The translations under genes were made by a program, and so were the position numbers. A DNA stretch of 5,860 nucleotides, taken from positions 3,653-9,512 of the forward strand of contig DBNZ01000082.1 in the NCBI GenBank assembly GCA_002299495.1, written 5' to 3'. Origin of the DNA: Methylococcaceae bacterium UBA659 (lineage in GTDB: Bacteria; Pseudomonadota; Gammaproteobacteria; Methylococcales; Methylomonadaceae). The notes under the pieces were generated by a model, which ran no database searches, was not told where the DNA came from, and saw only the letters and a program-made list of their open reading frames with translations. How positions within the stretch are numbered: the stretch's first letter is position 1; the number at the start of each line of letters is the position of its first letter. This document shows, in pieces, positions 1-4,742 of this stretch.

Positions 1-1
1 C

Positions 2-54
2 CGTTCGCCTTAAGCTTGTCGAAAGGCGCATGTGCTGCGGTTTCAGCACGAACG
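2..54. repeat. Degenerate dispersed palindromic repeat (PFALSLSKG type)
   Basis: Three pairings are visible. CGCCTT at 6-11 pairs with AAGGCG at 23-28. GTGCTG at 32-37 pairs with CAGCAC at 44-49. The outer arms CGTTC (2-6) and GAACG (50-54) pair across both hairpins, with base 6 shared by two alternatives. The first hairpin resembles a repeat scattered through many proteobacterial intergenic regions, whose usual core I remember as CGCCCTGAGCTTGTCGAAGG. This copy differs from that core but keeps a perfect stem. Identity with the dispersed family rests on memory, not on a search. Confidence 0.6.
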
Positions 55-70
55 CTGCAAACTTTAAAGA

Positions 71-115
71 GCCGGATCAATAGTTCGGCATCGCTAATCG
101 CGGCGCGGGTGCCGC
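71..115. repeat. Two adjacent small hairpins
   Basis: GCCGGA at 71-76 pairs with TTCGGC at 84-89, including one G-T pair, around a 7-base loop. GCGGC at 100-104 pairs perfectly with GCCGC at 111-115 around a 6-base loop. Neither is followed by a T run, so neither looks like an intrinsic terminator. They continue the series of hairpins that begins at position 2. They could be parts of one larger palindromic element or chance stems in GC-rich DNA. Confidence 0.4.
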
Positions 116-139
116 TGCTATGGCGCCCTCTTCAGGGTA

Positions 140-154
140 TGCCGGAATGACGAG
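140..154. repeat. Fragment resembling a dispersed CGTCATTCCGGC repeat
   Basis: TGCCGGAATGACGAG reads on the minus strand as CTCGTCATTCCGGCA. From memory this resembles a short repeat found in many copies in gammaproteobacterial intergenic DNA. Only one arm is present; the second CCGGAAT-type arm that usually completes the palindrome is not seen nearby, so this may be a remnant. The match is short and rests on recollection. Confidence 0.35.
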
Positions 155-173
155 GTTTACAGTTGTGTAGATA

Positions 174-290
174 CTTATGCCCTAAACAGCGTAGGACATA
201 AGCGGTTCGACCAGCCTAGCACCCTAAGGGTCTAAAAACGGGCGGTAACGTACCGATTCCGTTCGTACCTGGCTGGTCTTAAGGGCTTAT
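174..290. repeat. Nested inverted-repeat element, four potential helices
   Basis: Helix 1 pairs CTTATG and CCTA (174-179, 181-184) with TAGG and CATAAG (192-195, 197-202), with a single C-A mismatch. Helix 2 pairs GACCAGCC (209-216) perfectly with GGCTGGTC (271-278). It encloses helix 3, ACCC (221-224) with GGGT (228-231), and helix 4, AACGG plus CGGTA (237-241, 243-247) with TACCG plus CCGTT (251-255, 259-263). ATAAGC (198-203) can instead pair with GCTTAT (285-290), which would extend helix 2 outward at the expense of helix 1. This could be a non-autonomous palindromic element, a structured RNA, or the 5' leader of the MFS gene. The sequence does not decide between these, and I do not recognise the family. 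Confidence 0.5.
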
Positions 291-389
291 CCAGAGTTTC
301 TTAACGCCATAACCGCGCACCAAGAGTAATGAAAACTTGCCGACTTGGAATATGGGCGCGAACGGCAATCCATTTATCCAACATCCATT

Positions 390-400
390 GTCTAACAGAC
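390..400 (+). promoter_or_regulatory. Small palindrome just before the MFS start codon
   Basis: GTCT (390-393) and AGAC (397-400) form a 4-bp inverted repeat with a 3-base spacer, ending four bases before the ATG at 405. No Shine-Dalgarno sequence is visible where one would be expected, so this palindrome lies on the ribosome-binding segment. It could be a weak stem affecting initiation or half of an operator. It is short enough to be chance. Confidence 0.2.
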
Positions 401-404
401 TATC

Positions 405-1568
405 ATGCCCATCCCTTACTGGCGGTTATCCAGCTTTTATTTTTTTTATTTCGCTACGCTAGGTAGCCTTGTCCCTTACTGGGGCCTGTTTCTTAAAGAT
501 GCGGGCCACAATGCGGAGGAAATTGGCCAGCTATCGGCATTGTTGATCAGCACTAAGATCGTAGCGCCCAATTTATGGGGCTGGATCGCCGACCGTATCG
601 GCAAGAGTTTGGTCATTATCCGCTGGGCGTCATTCATGGCGGCGTTTTTGTTCACGGGTTTCTTGTTTTTTCAGGGTTATCTGTGGCTTGCGTTGATCAC
701 CGTGGGGTACAGTTTTTTTTGGAATGCGGCTTTGCCCCAGTTTGAGGCGGCGACCTTGTTCCATTTAGGCAGCGAATCCCATCGTTACAGCCGCATCAGG
801 TTGTGGGGTTCAATGGGTTTCATTGTCACCGTGTTAGGCGTAGGTCGGCTGTTGGATGACTACCCGATTGCTTGGTTGCCTATGGTCATTACCGCCTTTT
901 TGGCCGGCAATTGGCTGGTTGCCCTGATGGTGCCCGAAGCGCCCGCCCGCCATCATGACGCGGTGCCGGTGGGTATTTGGAAGGTTATCAGACAGCCGAC
1001 GGTCATGGCGTTTTTCGTCGTGGGTTTGTTGCTGCAAGCCGCCCATTCCCCGTACTATGCTTTTTATTCTATTTATCTGAAAGACCATCATTATTCGGTA
1101 ACGCTTATGGGAGGGCTTTGGGCGTTGGGGGTGGTGTCAGAAATCGTTTTGTTTATTTACATGAAGCCGTTGCTGGCAAGGTTTTCCCTACGGGCCGTAT
1201 TGTTGGTGAGCATTTTCTTGGCGGTCTGCCGGTGGCTGATGATTGCTTGGGGGGCTGACAATATAGCCGTGCTGTTGTCCGCGCAAGTGCTGCATGCGGC
1301 CACGTTTGGTAGCACACACGTGGCCGCCATCCATTTATTGCATGACTATTTTGGCCAGCAACACCAAGGCAAAGGCCAGGCTTTGTACGGCAGCTTGTGC
1401 ATGGGATTAGGCGGCATGCTGGGTAGCTTGTTGTCCGGCCAATATTGGGAAGCATTGGGAGATTCTATCATCTACAGCATTTGCGCGGTGGCCTGCGGTC
1501 TGGCATGGCTGCTGGCCTTCCTCTGGGTGGGCAGGGAAAAAACACGTCAAGCGGAGTCTTTCGGCTAA
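405..1568 (+). CDS. MFS permease, HcaT/MFS_1_like type
   Basis: This is a 387-residue inner-membrane transporter with about 12 predicted helices, roughly at residues 10-30, 41-60, 71-90, 92-110, 135-152, 157-177, 200-223, 233-253, 263-281, 286-311, 327-345 and 354-375. The loop after helix 2 carries GWIADRIGK (59-67), a form of the MFS motif A. RLWGSMGF (132-139) before helix 5 is typical of the HcaT/nucleoside-symporter/LacY-like branch. Length is normal for the family. The substrate cannot be read from the sequence, and an HcaT-like label does not prove phenylpropionate transport. The ATG at 405 is the first start after an in-frame TAA at 393-395, but it lacks a clear ribosome binding site. 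The gene ends 39 bases before exbB on the same strand, so co-transcription is possible. Two runs of eight T (440-447 and 713-720) lie within it. Confidence 0.88.
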   Translation: MPIPYWRLSSFYFFYFATLGSLVPYWGLFLKDAGHNAEEIGQLSALLISTKIVAPNLWGWIADRIGKSLVIIRWASFMAAFLFTGFLFFQGYLWLALITVGYSFFWNAALPQFEAATLFHLGSESHRYSRIRLWGSMGFIVTVLGVGRLLDDYPIAWLPMVITAFLAGNWLVALMVPEAPARHHDAVPVGIWKVIRQPTVMAFFVVGLLLQAAHSPYYAFYSIYLKDHHYSVTLMGGLWALGVVSEIVLFIYMKPLLARFSLRAVLLVSIFLAVCRWLMIAWGADNIAVLLSAQVLHAATFGSTHVAAIHLLHDYFGQQHQGKGQALYGSLCMGLGGMLGSLLSGQYWEALGDSIIYSICAVACGLAWLLAFLWVGREKTRQAESFG

Positions 1569-1595
1569 AATTAAGCCTTTAGTTTTCGCTATAAC

Positions 1596-1600
1596 GGGGG
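1596..1600 (+). promoter_or_regulatory. Ribosome binding site deciding the GTG start of exbB
   Basis: GGGGG lies 7 bases before the GTG at 1608. It supports this GTG as the start rather than the ATG at 1617, three codons downstream, from which the same G run would be 16 bases away, too far for a normal site. Confidence 0.55.
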
Positions 1601-1607
1601 TAATGAC

Positions 1608-2225
1608 GTGTTTGAAATGGTAAAAAGTGGCGGCTGGTTGATGTTGCCCATTATTTTTTGCTCCATCGTGTCGATGGCGATCATTATTGAGCGCCTGTAC
1701 AGCCTACGCAGGGAGAAAATTTTGCCGCCGGATTTGGTGCCAAAAATTTGGCGGGTATCAAGGGAGAAGCGGTTGGATGATGCACAACTGCAACGCTTAA
1801 AACTGAGTTCGTCGCTAGGTTTTGTGTTGGCGGCGGGATTGGCCAATTGCAATCATGGCCGTGACGTGATGAAAGAGTGTATTGAGGAGGCGGGCCGCCA
1901 GGTGGTGCATAAGTTGGAGCGCTTTTTAAACACCTTAGGGACGATTGCCGTCATTTCCCCGTTGTTAGGGTTGTTGGGCACCGTGGTCGGGATGATCCAG
2001 GCGTTTTCTGCAATAGTCGGGACGGCGTCGGGAGAACCTGCTTTGTTGGCCGGCGGTATTTCCGTGGCCTTAATTACCACGGCGGCGGGCTTGATGGTGG
2101 CGATCCCCAGCTTGATTTTTCATCGCTATTTTGAACGCCTGGTCGATGAGTATGTGGTGGTCATGGAGGCCGAGGCTTTGAAACTGATCGATATTTTGCA
2201 TGGTGACCGCGAGGTCTCGCCATGA
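1608..2225 (+). CDS. exbB: ExbB/TolQ/MotA-family proton channel protein
   Basis: This 205-residue inner-membrane protein forms, with ExbD-type subunits, a proton-driven motor that transmits force to envelope partners. Helix 1 is at about residues 11-28, followed by a cytoplasmic region, helix 2 at about 112-137 and helix 3 at about 151-172. The family core is present: SPLLGLLGTVVGM (117-129), then TTAAGL (157-162) with P167 in helix 3. Length fits short ExbB/TolQ proteins. It starts with GTG preceded by a G-rich site. Its TGA overlaps the start of exbD by four bases (ATGA, 2222-2225), so the pair is probably translationally coupled. The symbol marks the family. Because no TonB, TolA or Tol-Pal gene is nearby, the sequence cannot say whether it serves TonB-type uptake, a Tol-like role or a function tied to lipopolysaccharide. 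Confidence 0.92.
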   Translation: MFEMVKSGGWLMLPIIFCSIVSMAIIIERLYSLRREKILPPDLVPKIWRVSREKRLDDAQLQRLKLSSSLGFVLAAGLANCNHGRDVMKECIEEAGRQVVHKLERFLNTLGTIAVISPLLGLLGTVVGMIQAFSAIVGTASGEPALLAGGISVALITTAAGLMVAIPSLIFHRYFERLVDEYVVVMEAEALKLIDILHGDREVSP

Positions 2226-2659
2226 AGTTCTCCCGCAGGAAGAGACCAGAACCTGAGATTTCAATGACTTCCATGGTGGATGTGGTGTTGTTGCTGTTGT
2301 TTTTTTTCATGGTCAGCAGCACTTTTAACCAGCAAACCGCGATCAAGATCAAGCTGCCGCAAGCCAACGGCGCCGAGCCGGAAGCGGTTGATACCAAGAG
2401 AGTCCTTGTGATTGACGCCAACGGCAACTTCTTTTTGGAAGATACCGACGGCCTACCGCACGCAGTCCTCGACCGTACGGCAGGCACGCTGCAACGCGCC
2501 TTAGACCGGCAATCCGAGCGGCCTGAGCAAACCCCATTGATCATTCAAGCCGATGGCAAAGCCCCGCACCAATCGGTGATGACGGCTTTGGAGGCGGCCG
2601 CTGCGGTGGGGTTTAGCCGGGTCAGCTTCGCCGCCGAACAGCCGCCGGAACGGCCATGA
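2222..2659 (+). CDS. exbD: ExbD/TolR-family biopolymer transport protein
   Basis: This 145-residue protein is the partner of the preceding ExbB-type protein. It has a short basic cytoplasmic N-terminus (KFSRRKRP), one membrane helix at about residues 19-34 and a periplasmic domain to the C-terminus. D20, in MTSMVDVV (15-22), is the conserved membrane aspartate thought to carry protons. Many ExbD/TolR proteins have TP before this aspartate; here it is TS, a form I recall from ExbD proteins of this type. A GAGG at 2211-2214 lies 7 bases before the ATG, and the start overlaps the exbB stop by four bases. The stop overlaps the lpxK start in the same way (2656-2659). A run of eight T (2300-2307) encodes the FFF of the helix. 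The periplasmic partner is unknown. Confidence 0.92.
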   Translation: MKFSRRKRPEPEISMTSMVDVVLLLLFFFMVSSTFNQQTAIKIKLPQANGAEPEAVDTKRVLVIDANGNFFLEDTDGLPHAVLDRTAGTLQRALDRQSERPEQTPLIIQADGKAPHQSVMTALEAAAAVGFSRVSFAAEQPPERP

Positions 2660-3648
2660 ACAAAGCTTGCACCCGTTGGGTAAACCATGTTTGGTACCAG
2701 GACACCCGCATCGCTACCTGTCTTATGCCCTTGGCTTTTTTGTTTGGCGGCATGGTCCGGTTCCGCCGGTTTTTGTACCGGGTCGGTGCGCTGAAAAGCC
2801 ATCGCTTCCCCGTCCCCGTCATCATCATCGGCAACATCACGGTGGGCGGTGCCGGCAAAACCCCGTTGTTGGTTTGTTTGGCCGAACATTTAAAAAAGGC
2901 AGGCTTCAAGCCGGGCGTGGTCAGCCGCGGTTACGGCGGCACAGCTAAAAGCTGGCCGCAACCGGTGAACGCCGATAGTCAGGCGGGTACGGTTGGCGAT
3001 GAGGCTGTGTTGATCGCCCGACGCACCGGTTGCCCGATGGCGGTCGGGCCTGCGCGGGTCGCGGCGGCGGCGTGGTTGCTAGGCAACACGGATTGTAATT
3101 TGATACTGTCCGACGATGGTCTGCAACATTATGCCTTGCAACGGGATGTGGAAATTGCCGTGGTCGATGGGGAAAGACGGTTTGGCAACGGTTTTTGCTT
3201 GCCCGCAGGGCCTTTGCGTGAACCTACGGGTCGATTGCGGGGTGTCGATTTTGTCGTGGTCAACGGGGGTGCGGCGGACGGCGATGGGTATGCGATGGCT
3301 TTGTCGGGTGACGTGGCCATTAATGTGCGGACCAAGGCACAAAAGCCCTTGTCCGGGTTTGTCGGGCTTGATTGCCATGCCGTGGCCGGCATAGGCAACC
3401 CTGACCGGTTTTTCAAACATCTGGCCGCCGCCGGACTCCAATGCAAAAACCATCCCTTTCCCGACCATTACCGCTATCAGACCCATGACCTGGATTTTGG
3501 CGACGGCAAACCGGTGTTGATGACCGAAAAAGACGCCGTTAAATGCCCAGCCTTGGTTGGCACAGAGCATTGGTATGTACCCGTCACTGCGTCCGTCCCT
3601 GCCGGACTGATTACCCAACTGCTTAATTTATTAAAGGAAAGATCATGA
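2656..3648 (+). CDS. lpxK: Tetraacyldisaccharide 4'-kinase (lipid A synthesis)
   Basis: LpxK transfers phosphate from ATP to the 4' position of the tetraacyldisaccharide 1-phosphate, giving lipid IVA at the cytoplasmic face of the inner membrane. The 330-residue length is normal. A hydrophobic N-terminal segment (about 19-34) followed by basic residues fits the membrane-binding helix. The P-loop is GGAGKT (64-69) within GNITVGGAGKT. Other family blocks follow in order: SRGYGG (90-95), GDEAVLIAR (114-122), DDGLQH (153-158, acidic metal-binding pair), LPAGPLREP (182-190), AGIGNPDRFF (244-253), FPDHY (268-272, with the conserved DH pair) and MTEKDAVKC (289-297). All expected catalytic motifs are intact. 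No strong ribosome binding site precedes its ATG, so translation probably depends on coupling to exbD through the ATGA overlap. Its product is the acceptor for Kdo, which links it to kdsB downstream. Confidence 0.97.
   Translation: MNKACTRWVNHVWYQDTRIATCLMPLAFLFGGMVRFRRFLYRVGALKSHRFPVPVIIIGNITVGGAGKTPLLVCLAEHLKKAGFKPGVVSRGYGGTAKSWPQPVNADSQAGTVGDEAVLIARRTGCPMAVGPARVAAAAWLLGNTDCNLILSDDGLQHYALQRDVEIAVVDGERRFGNGFCLPAGPLREPTGRLRGVDFVVVNGGAADGDGYAMALSGDVAINVRTKAQKPLSGFVGLDCHAVAGIGNPDRFFKHLAAAGLQCKNHPFPDHYRYQTHDLDFGDGKPVLMTEKDAVKCPALVGTEHWYVPVTASVPAGLITQLLNLLKERS
3634..3638 (+). promoter_or_regulatory. Ribosome binding site of the Trm112-type gene
   Basis: AAGGA lies 6 bases before the ATG at 3645, within the end of lpxK. 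It is among the clearest ribosome binding sites in the operon and confirms the start of this very short gene. Confidence 0.6.
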
Positions 3649-3839
3649 TTGACAAAGACTTGCTGGACATTTTGGCCTGCCCCATTTGCAAAAGCCCTTT
3701 GCGTTATTTTAAGGAGCAACAGGAGTTGGTTTGCCGCGCCGACCGTTTAGCGTTCCCGATCCGGGACCACATTCCGGTTATGCTGGAAGACGAGGCGAGG
3801 GCCTTGAGCGATGAGGAAACCGAGGAATTGTACAAATGA
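3645..3839 (+). CDS. Trm112/YcaR-family zinc-ribbon protein
   Basis: This is a 64-residue protein of the Trm112 family, corresponding to E. coli YcaR. CPIC (12-15) and C30 are the expected cysteines, and the family signature LAFPIRDHIPVML (35-47) follows. As in E. coli YcaR as I recall it, only three cysteines are present, so a full four-cysteine zinc site is not obvious. In eukaryotes and archaea Trm112 binds and activates several methyltransferases acting on tRNA, rRNA and release factors. The bacterial role is much less clear, and no methyltransferase is encoded in this window. The gene overlaps lpxK and kdsB by four bases on each side and has a good ribosome binding site. Its position between two lipid A-Kdo genes is conserved in several gammaproteobacteria, to my knowledge. 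The acidic C-terminus (EDEARALSDEETEE) is typical. Confidence 0.93.
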   Translation: MIDKDLLDILACPICKSPLRYFKEQQELVCRADRLAFPIRDHIPVMLEDEARALSDEETEELYK

Positions 3840-4609
3840 AACGCGACTTCAAGGTGGTCATCCCGGCCCGTTACGGCTCCACCCGATTGCCGGGCAAACC
3901 GCTGTTGCCGATTGCCGGTAAGCCGATGATCGCCCATGTCTTGGCCCGGGCCAGGGAATCGGGGGCCGGGCAAATCGTGGTCGCCACCGATGATGAACGG
4001 ATTTTAGAGGCGGTTCAGGCCTTAGGCGGCCATGCGTTGATGACCCGCGCCGACCACCAAAGCGGCACGGAACGGATTGCCGAAGTCGCCGGGCTGTGCG
4101 GTTGGCACGAGGGCGACATCGTGGTCAATTTGCAAGGCGATGAGCCGCTGATCCCCCCTGCCTACCTGCGTGACGCGGCGATGGCATTGGCCAACCAGCA
4201 ACGTGCGGGAATTGCCACGCTAGCGGCCGCTATCACTGGCCCGGATGAGATTTTCAATCCTAATGTGGTGAAGGTCGTGCTGGATAAAAATAGCTACGCC
4301 CTGTATTTCAGCCGGGCGCCGATCCCCTGGGAGCGGGGCGGGTTTACCCTAAGCGGCGGGCAACCTTCGGGCCAACAGCCCTACTACCGGCACATTGGCC
4401 TTTATGCTTACACCGTCGCTTTCCTGAACCGATATTGCCAATGGCCGCCTTCGTTGCTGGAAAGCGTTGAGGCCTTGGAACAGTTGCGGGTACTATGGCA
4501 CGGCGAAGCCGTCCATGTGCAAATCGTCGATGCCCCGCCTGCTGCGGGGGTGGATACGGAGGCAGATTTGCAGAGGGTGGGGCGATTTTTGGCGGGAAAC
4601 CCCTGTTAG
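3836..4609 (+). CDS. kdsB: 3-deoxy-manno-octulosonate cytidylyltransferase
   Basis: KdsB makes CMP-Kdo from Kdo and CTP in the cytoplasm. CMP-Kdo is the donor for adding Kdo to lipid IVA, the product of LpxK two genes upstream. The 257 residues match the family's length. Visible motifs in order are the nucleotide-binding loop IPARYGSTRLPGKPL (9-23), ATDD (50-53), SGTER (76-80), VNLQGDEPL (97-105, with metal-binding D102), NPNVVKVV (141-148), YFSRAPIP (157-164), RHIGLYAY (185-192), ESVEALEQLR (209-218) and GVDTEADL (238-245, second metal aspartate D240). All are intact. A GAGG at 3822-3825 lies 10 bases before the ATG, which overlaps the preceding stop. It is the last gene of the run and converges on rimK, with 125 bases between the two stops. 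Confidence 0.97.
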   Translation: MKRDFKVVIPARYGSTRLPGKPLLPIAGKPMIAHVLARARESGAGQIVVATDDERILEAVQALGGHALMTRADHQSGTERIAEVAGLCGWHEGDIVVNLQGDEPLIPPAYLRDAAMALANQQRAGIATLAAAITGPDEIFNPNVVKVVLDKNSYALYFSRAPIPWERGGFTLSGGQPSGQQPYYRHIGLYAYTVAFLNRYCQWPPSLLESVEALEQLRVLWHGEAVHVQIVDAPPAAGVDTEADLQRVGRFLAGNPC

Positions 4610-4669
4610 CGCCGTCCTTGAATTCTAGTCGCAGCCTAAAACCGGTTTTTATTAAATGCCATTTCTCGA

Positions 4670-4699
4670 CCGTTAAACAAAGGGCATTGATTTTAACGG
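4670..4699. terminator. Stem-loop in the kdsB-rimK convergent gap, possible terminator
   Basis: CCGTTAAA (4670-4677) pairs perfectly with TTTAACGG (4692-4699). CAA (4678-4680) can stack inside with TTG (4687-4689), leaving a 6-base loop and a 2-base bulge. In the kdsB direction a TTTT run follows only at 4706-4709, after a 6-base gap, which is weak for an intrinsic terminator. In the rimK direction no T run follows. Its placement between two convergent genes fits transcript ends or a 3'-end protecting stem, but the evidence is moderate. AATGCC (4655-4660) with GGCATT (4683-4688) is a competing pairing. Confidence 0.35.
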
Positions 4700-4724
4700 A
4701 AATCGTTTTGCCATACGGCTGCTT

Positions 4725-4742
4725 AGGGTTTTCATCAACCCT
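4725..4742. other. Short stem-loop over the rimK stop codon
   Basis: AGGGTT (4725-4730) pairs with AACCCT (4737-4742) around a 6-base loop, and the rimK stop codon (4735-4737) lies at the loop and stem boundary. No T run follows on either strand. It may contribute to the 3' end of the rimK transcript or be chance. Confidence 0.25.

Larger units (their letters stand above)
1..404. other. Intergenic region made of palindromic repeats, no gene supported
   Basis: This stretch contains no credible coding region. Frame 1 is open from the left edge to a TGA at 148-150, but it has no start codon in the window. Its first residues read PFALSLSKG, which I recall as the conceptual translation of a widespread intergenic repeat rather than of a protein. 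Hairpin-forming palindromes fill 2-115 and 174-290. The octamer CCGTTCGC at 1-8 recurs inverted as GCGAACGG at 358-365. A weak promoter-like pair for the MFS gene exists (TTAACG at 301-306 and AGTAAT at 325-330, 18-base spacer), but each box matches only four of six consensus positions, so I do not call it. The end of the gene to the left is not visible. Confidence 0.7.

Noticed and set aside
1..150. Open frame from the left edge, translating as PFALSLSKG and onward to a TGA at 148-150
   Set aside because: It has no start codon in the window, is full of palindromes, and begins with the recognisable translation of a dispersed DNA repeat. A real protein end is unlikely.
174..290. Integron attC site or tRNA-like gene (GGTTCGA at 204-210 looks like a T-loop)
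   Set aside because: No paired attC core sites of the GTTRRRY and RYYYAAC type frame the palindrome, and the bases flanking GGTTCGA do not form a T-stem or a cloverleaf.
1590..1595. TATAAC as a -10 box for exbB
   Set aside because: It lies only 12 bases before the GTG start, overlaps the space needed for the ribosome binding site, and has no -35 box at the proper distance.
2161..2544. Minus-strand open frame opposite exbB and exbD
   Set aside because: It overlaps the membrane helix and aspartate motif of exbD and has no domain of its own.
3079..3618. Long minus-strand open frame (179 codons) opposite lpxK
   Set aside because: lpxK carries every family motif on the plus strand; the antisense frame has no recognisable domain and is a by-product of GC-rich codon use.
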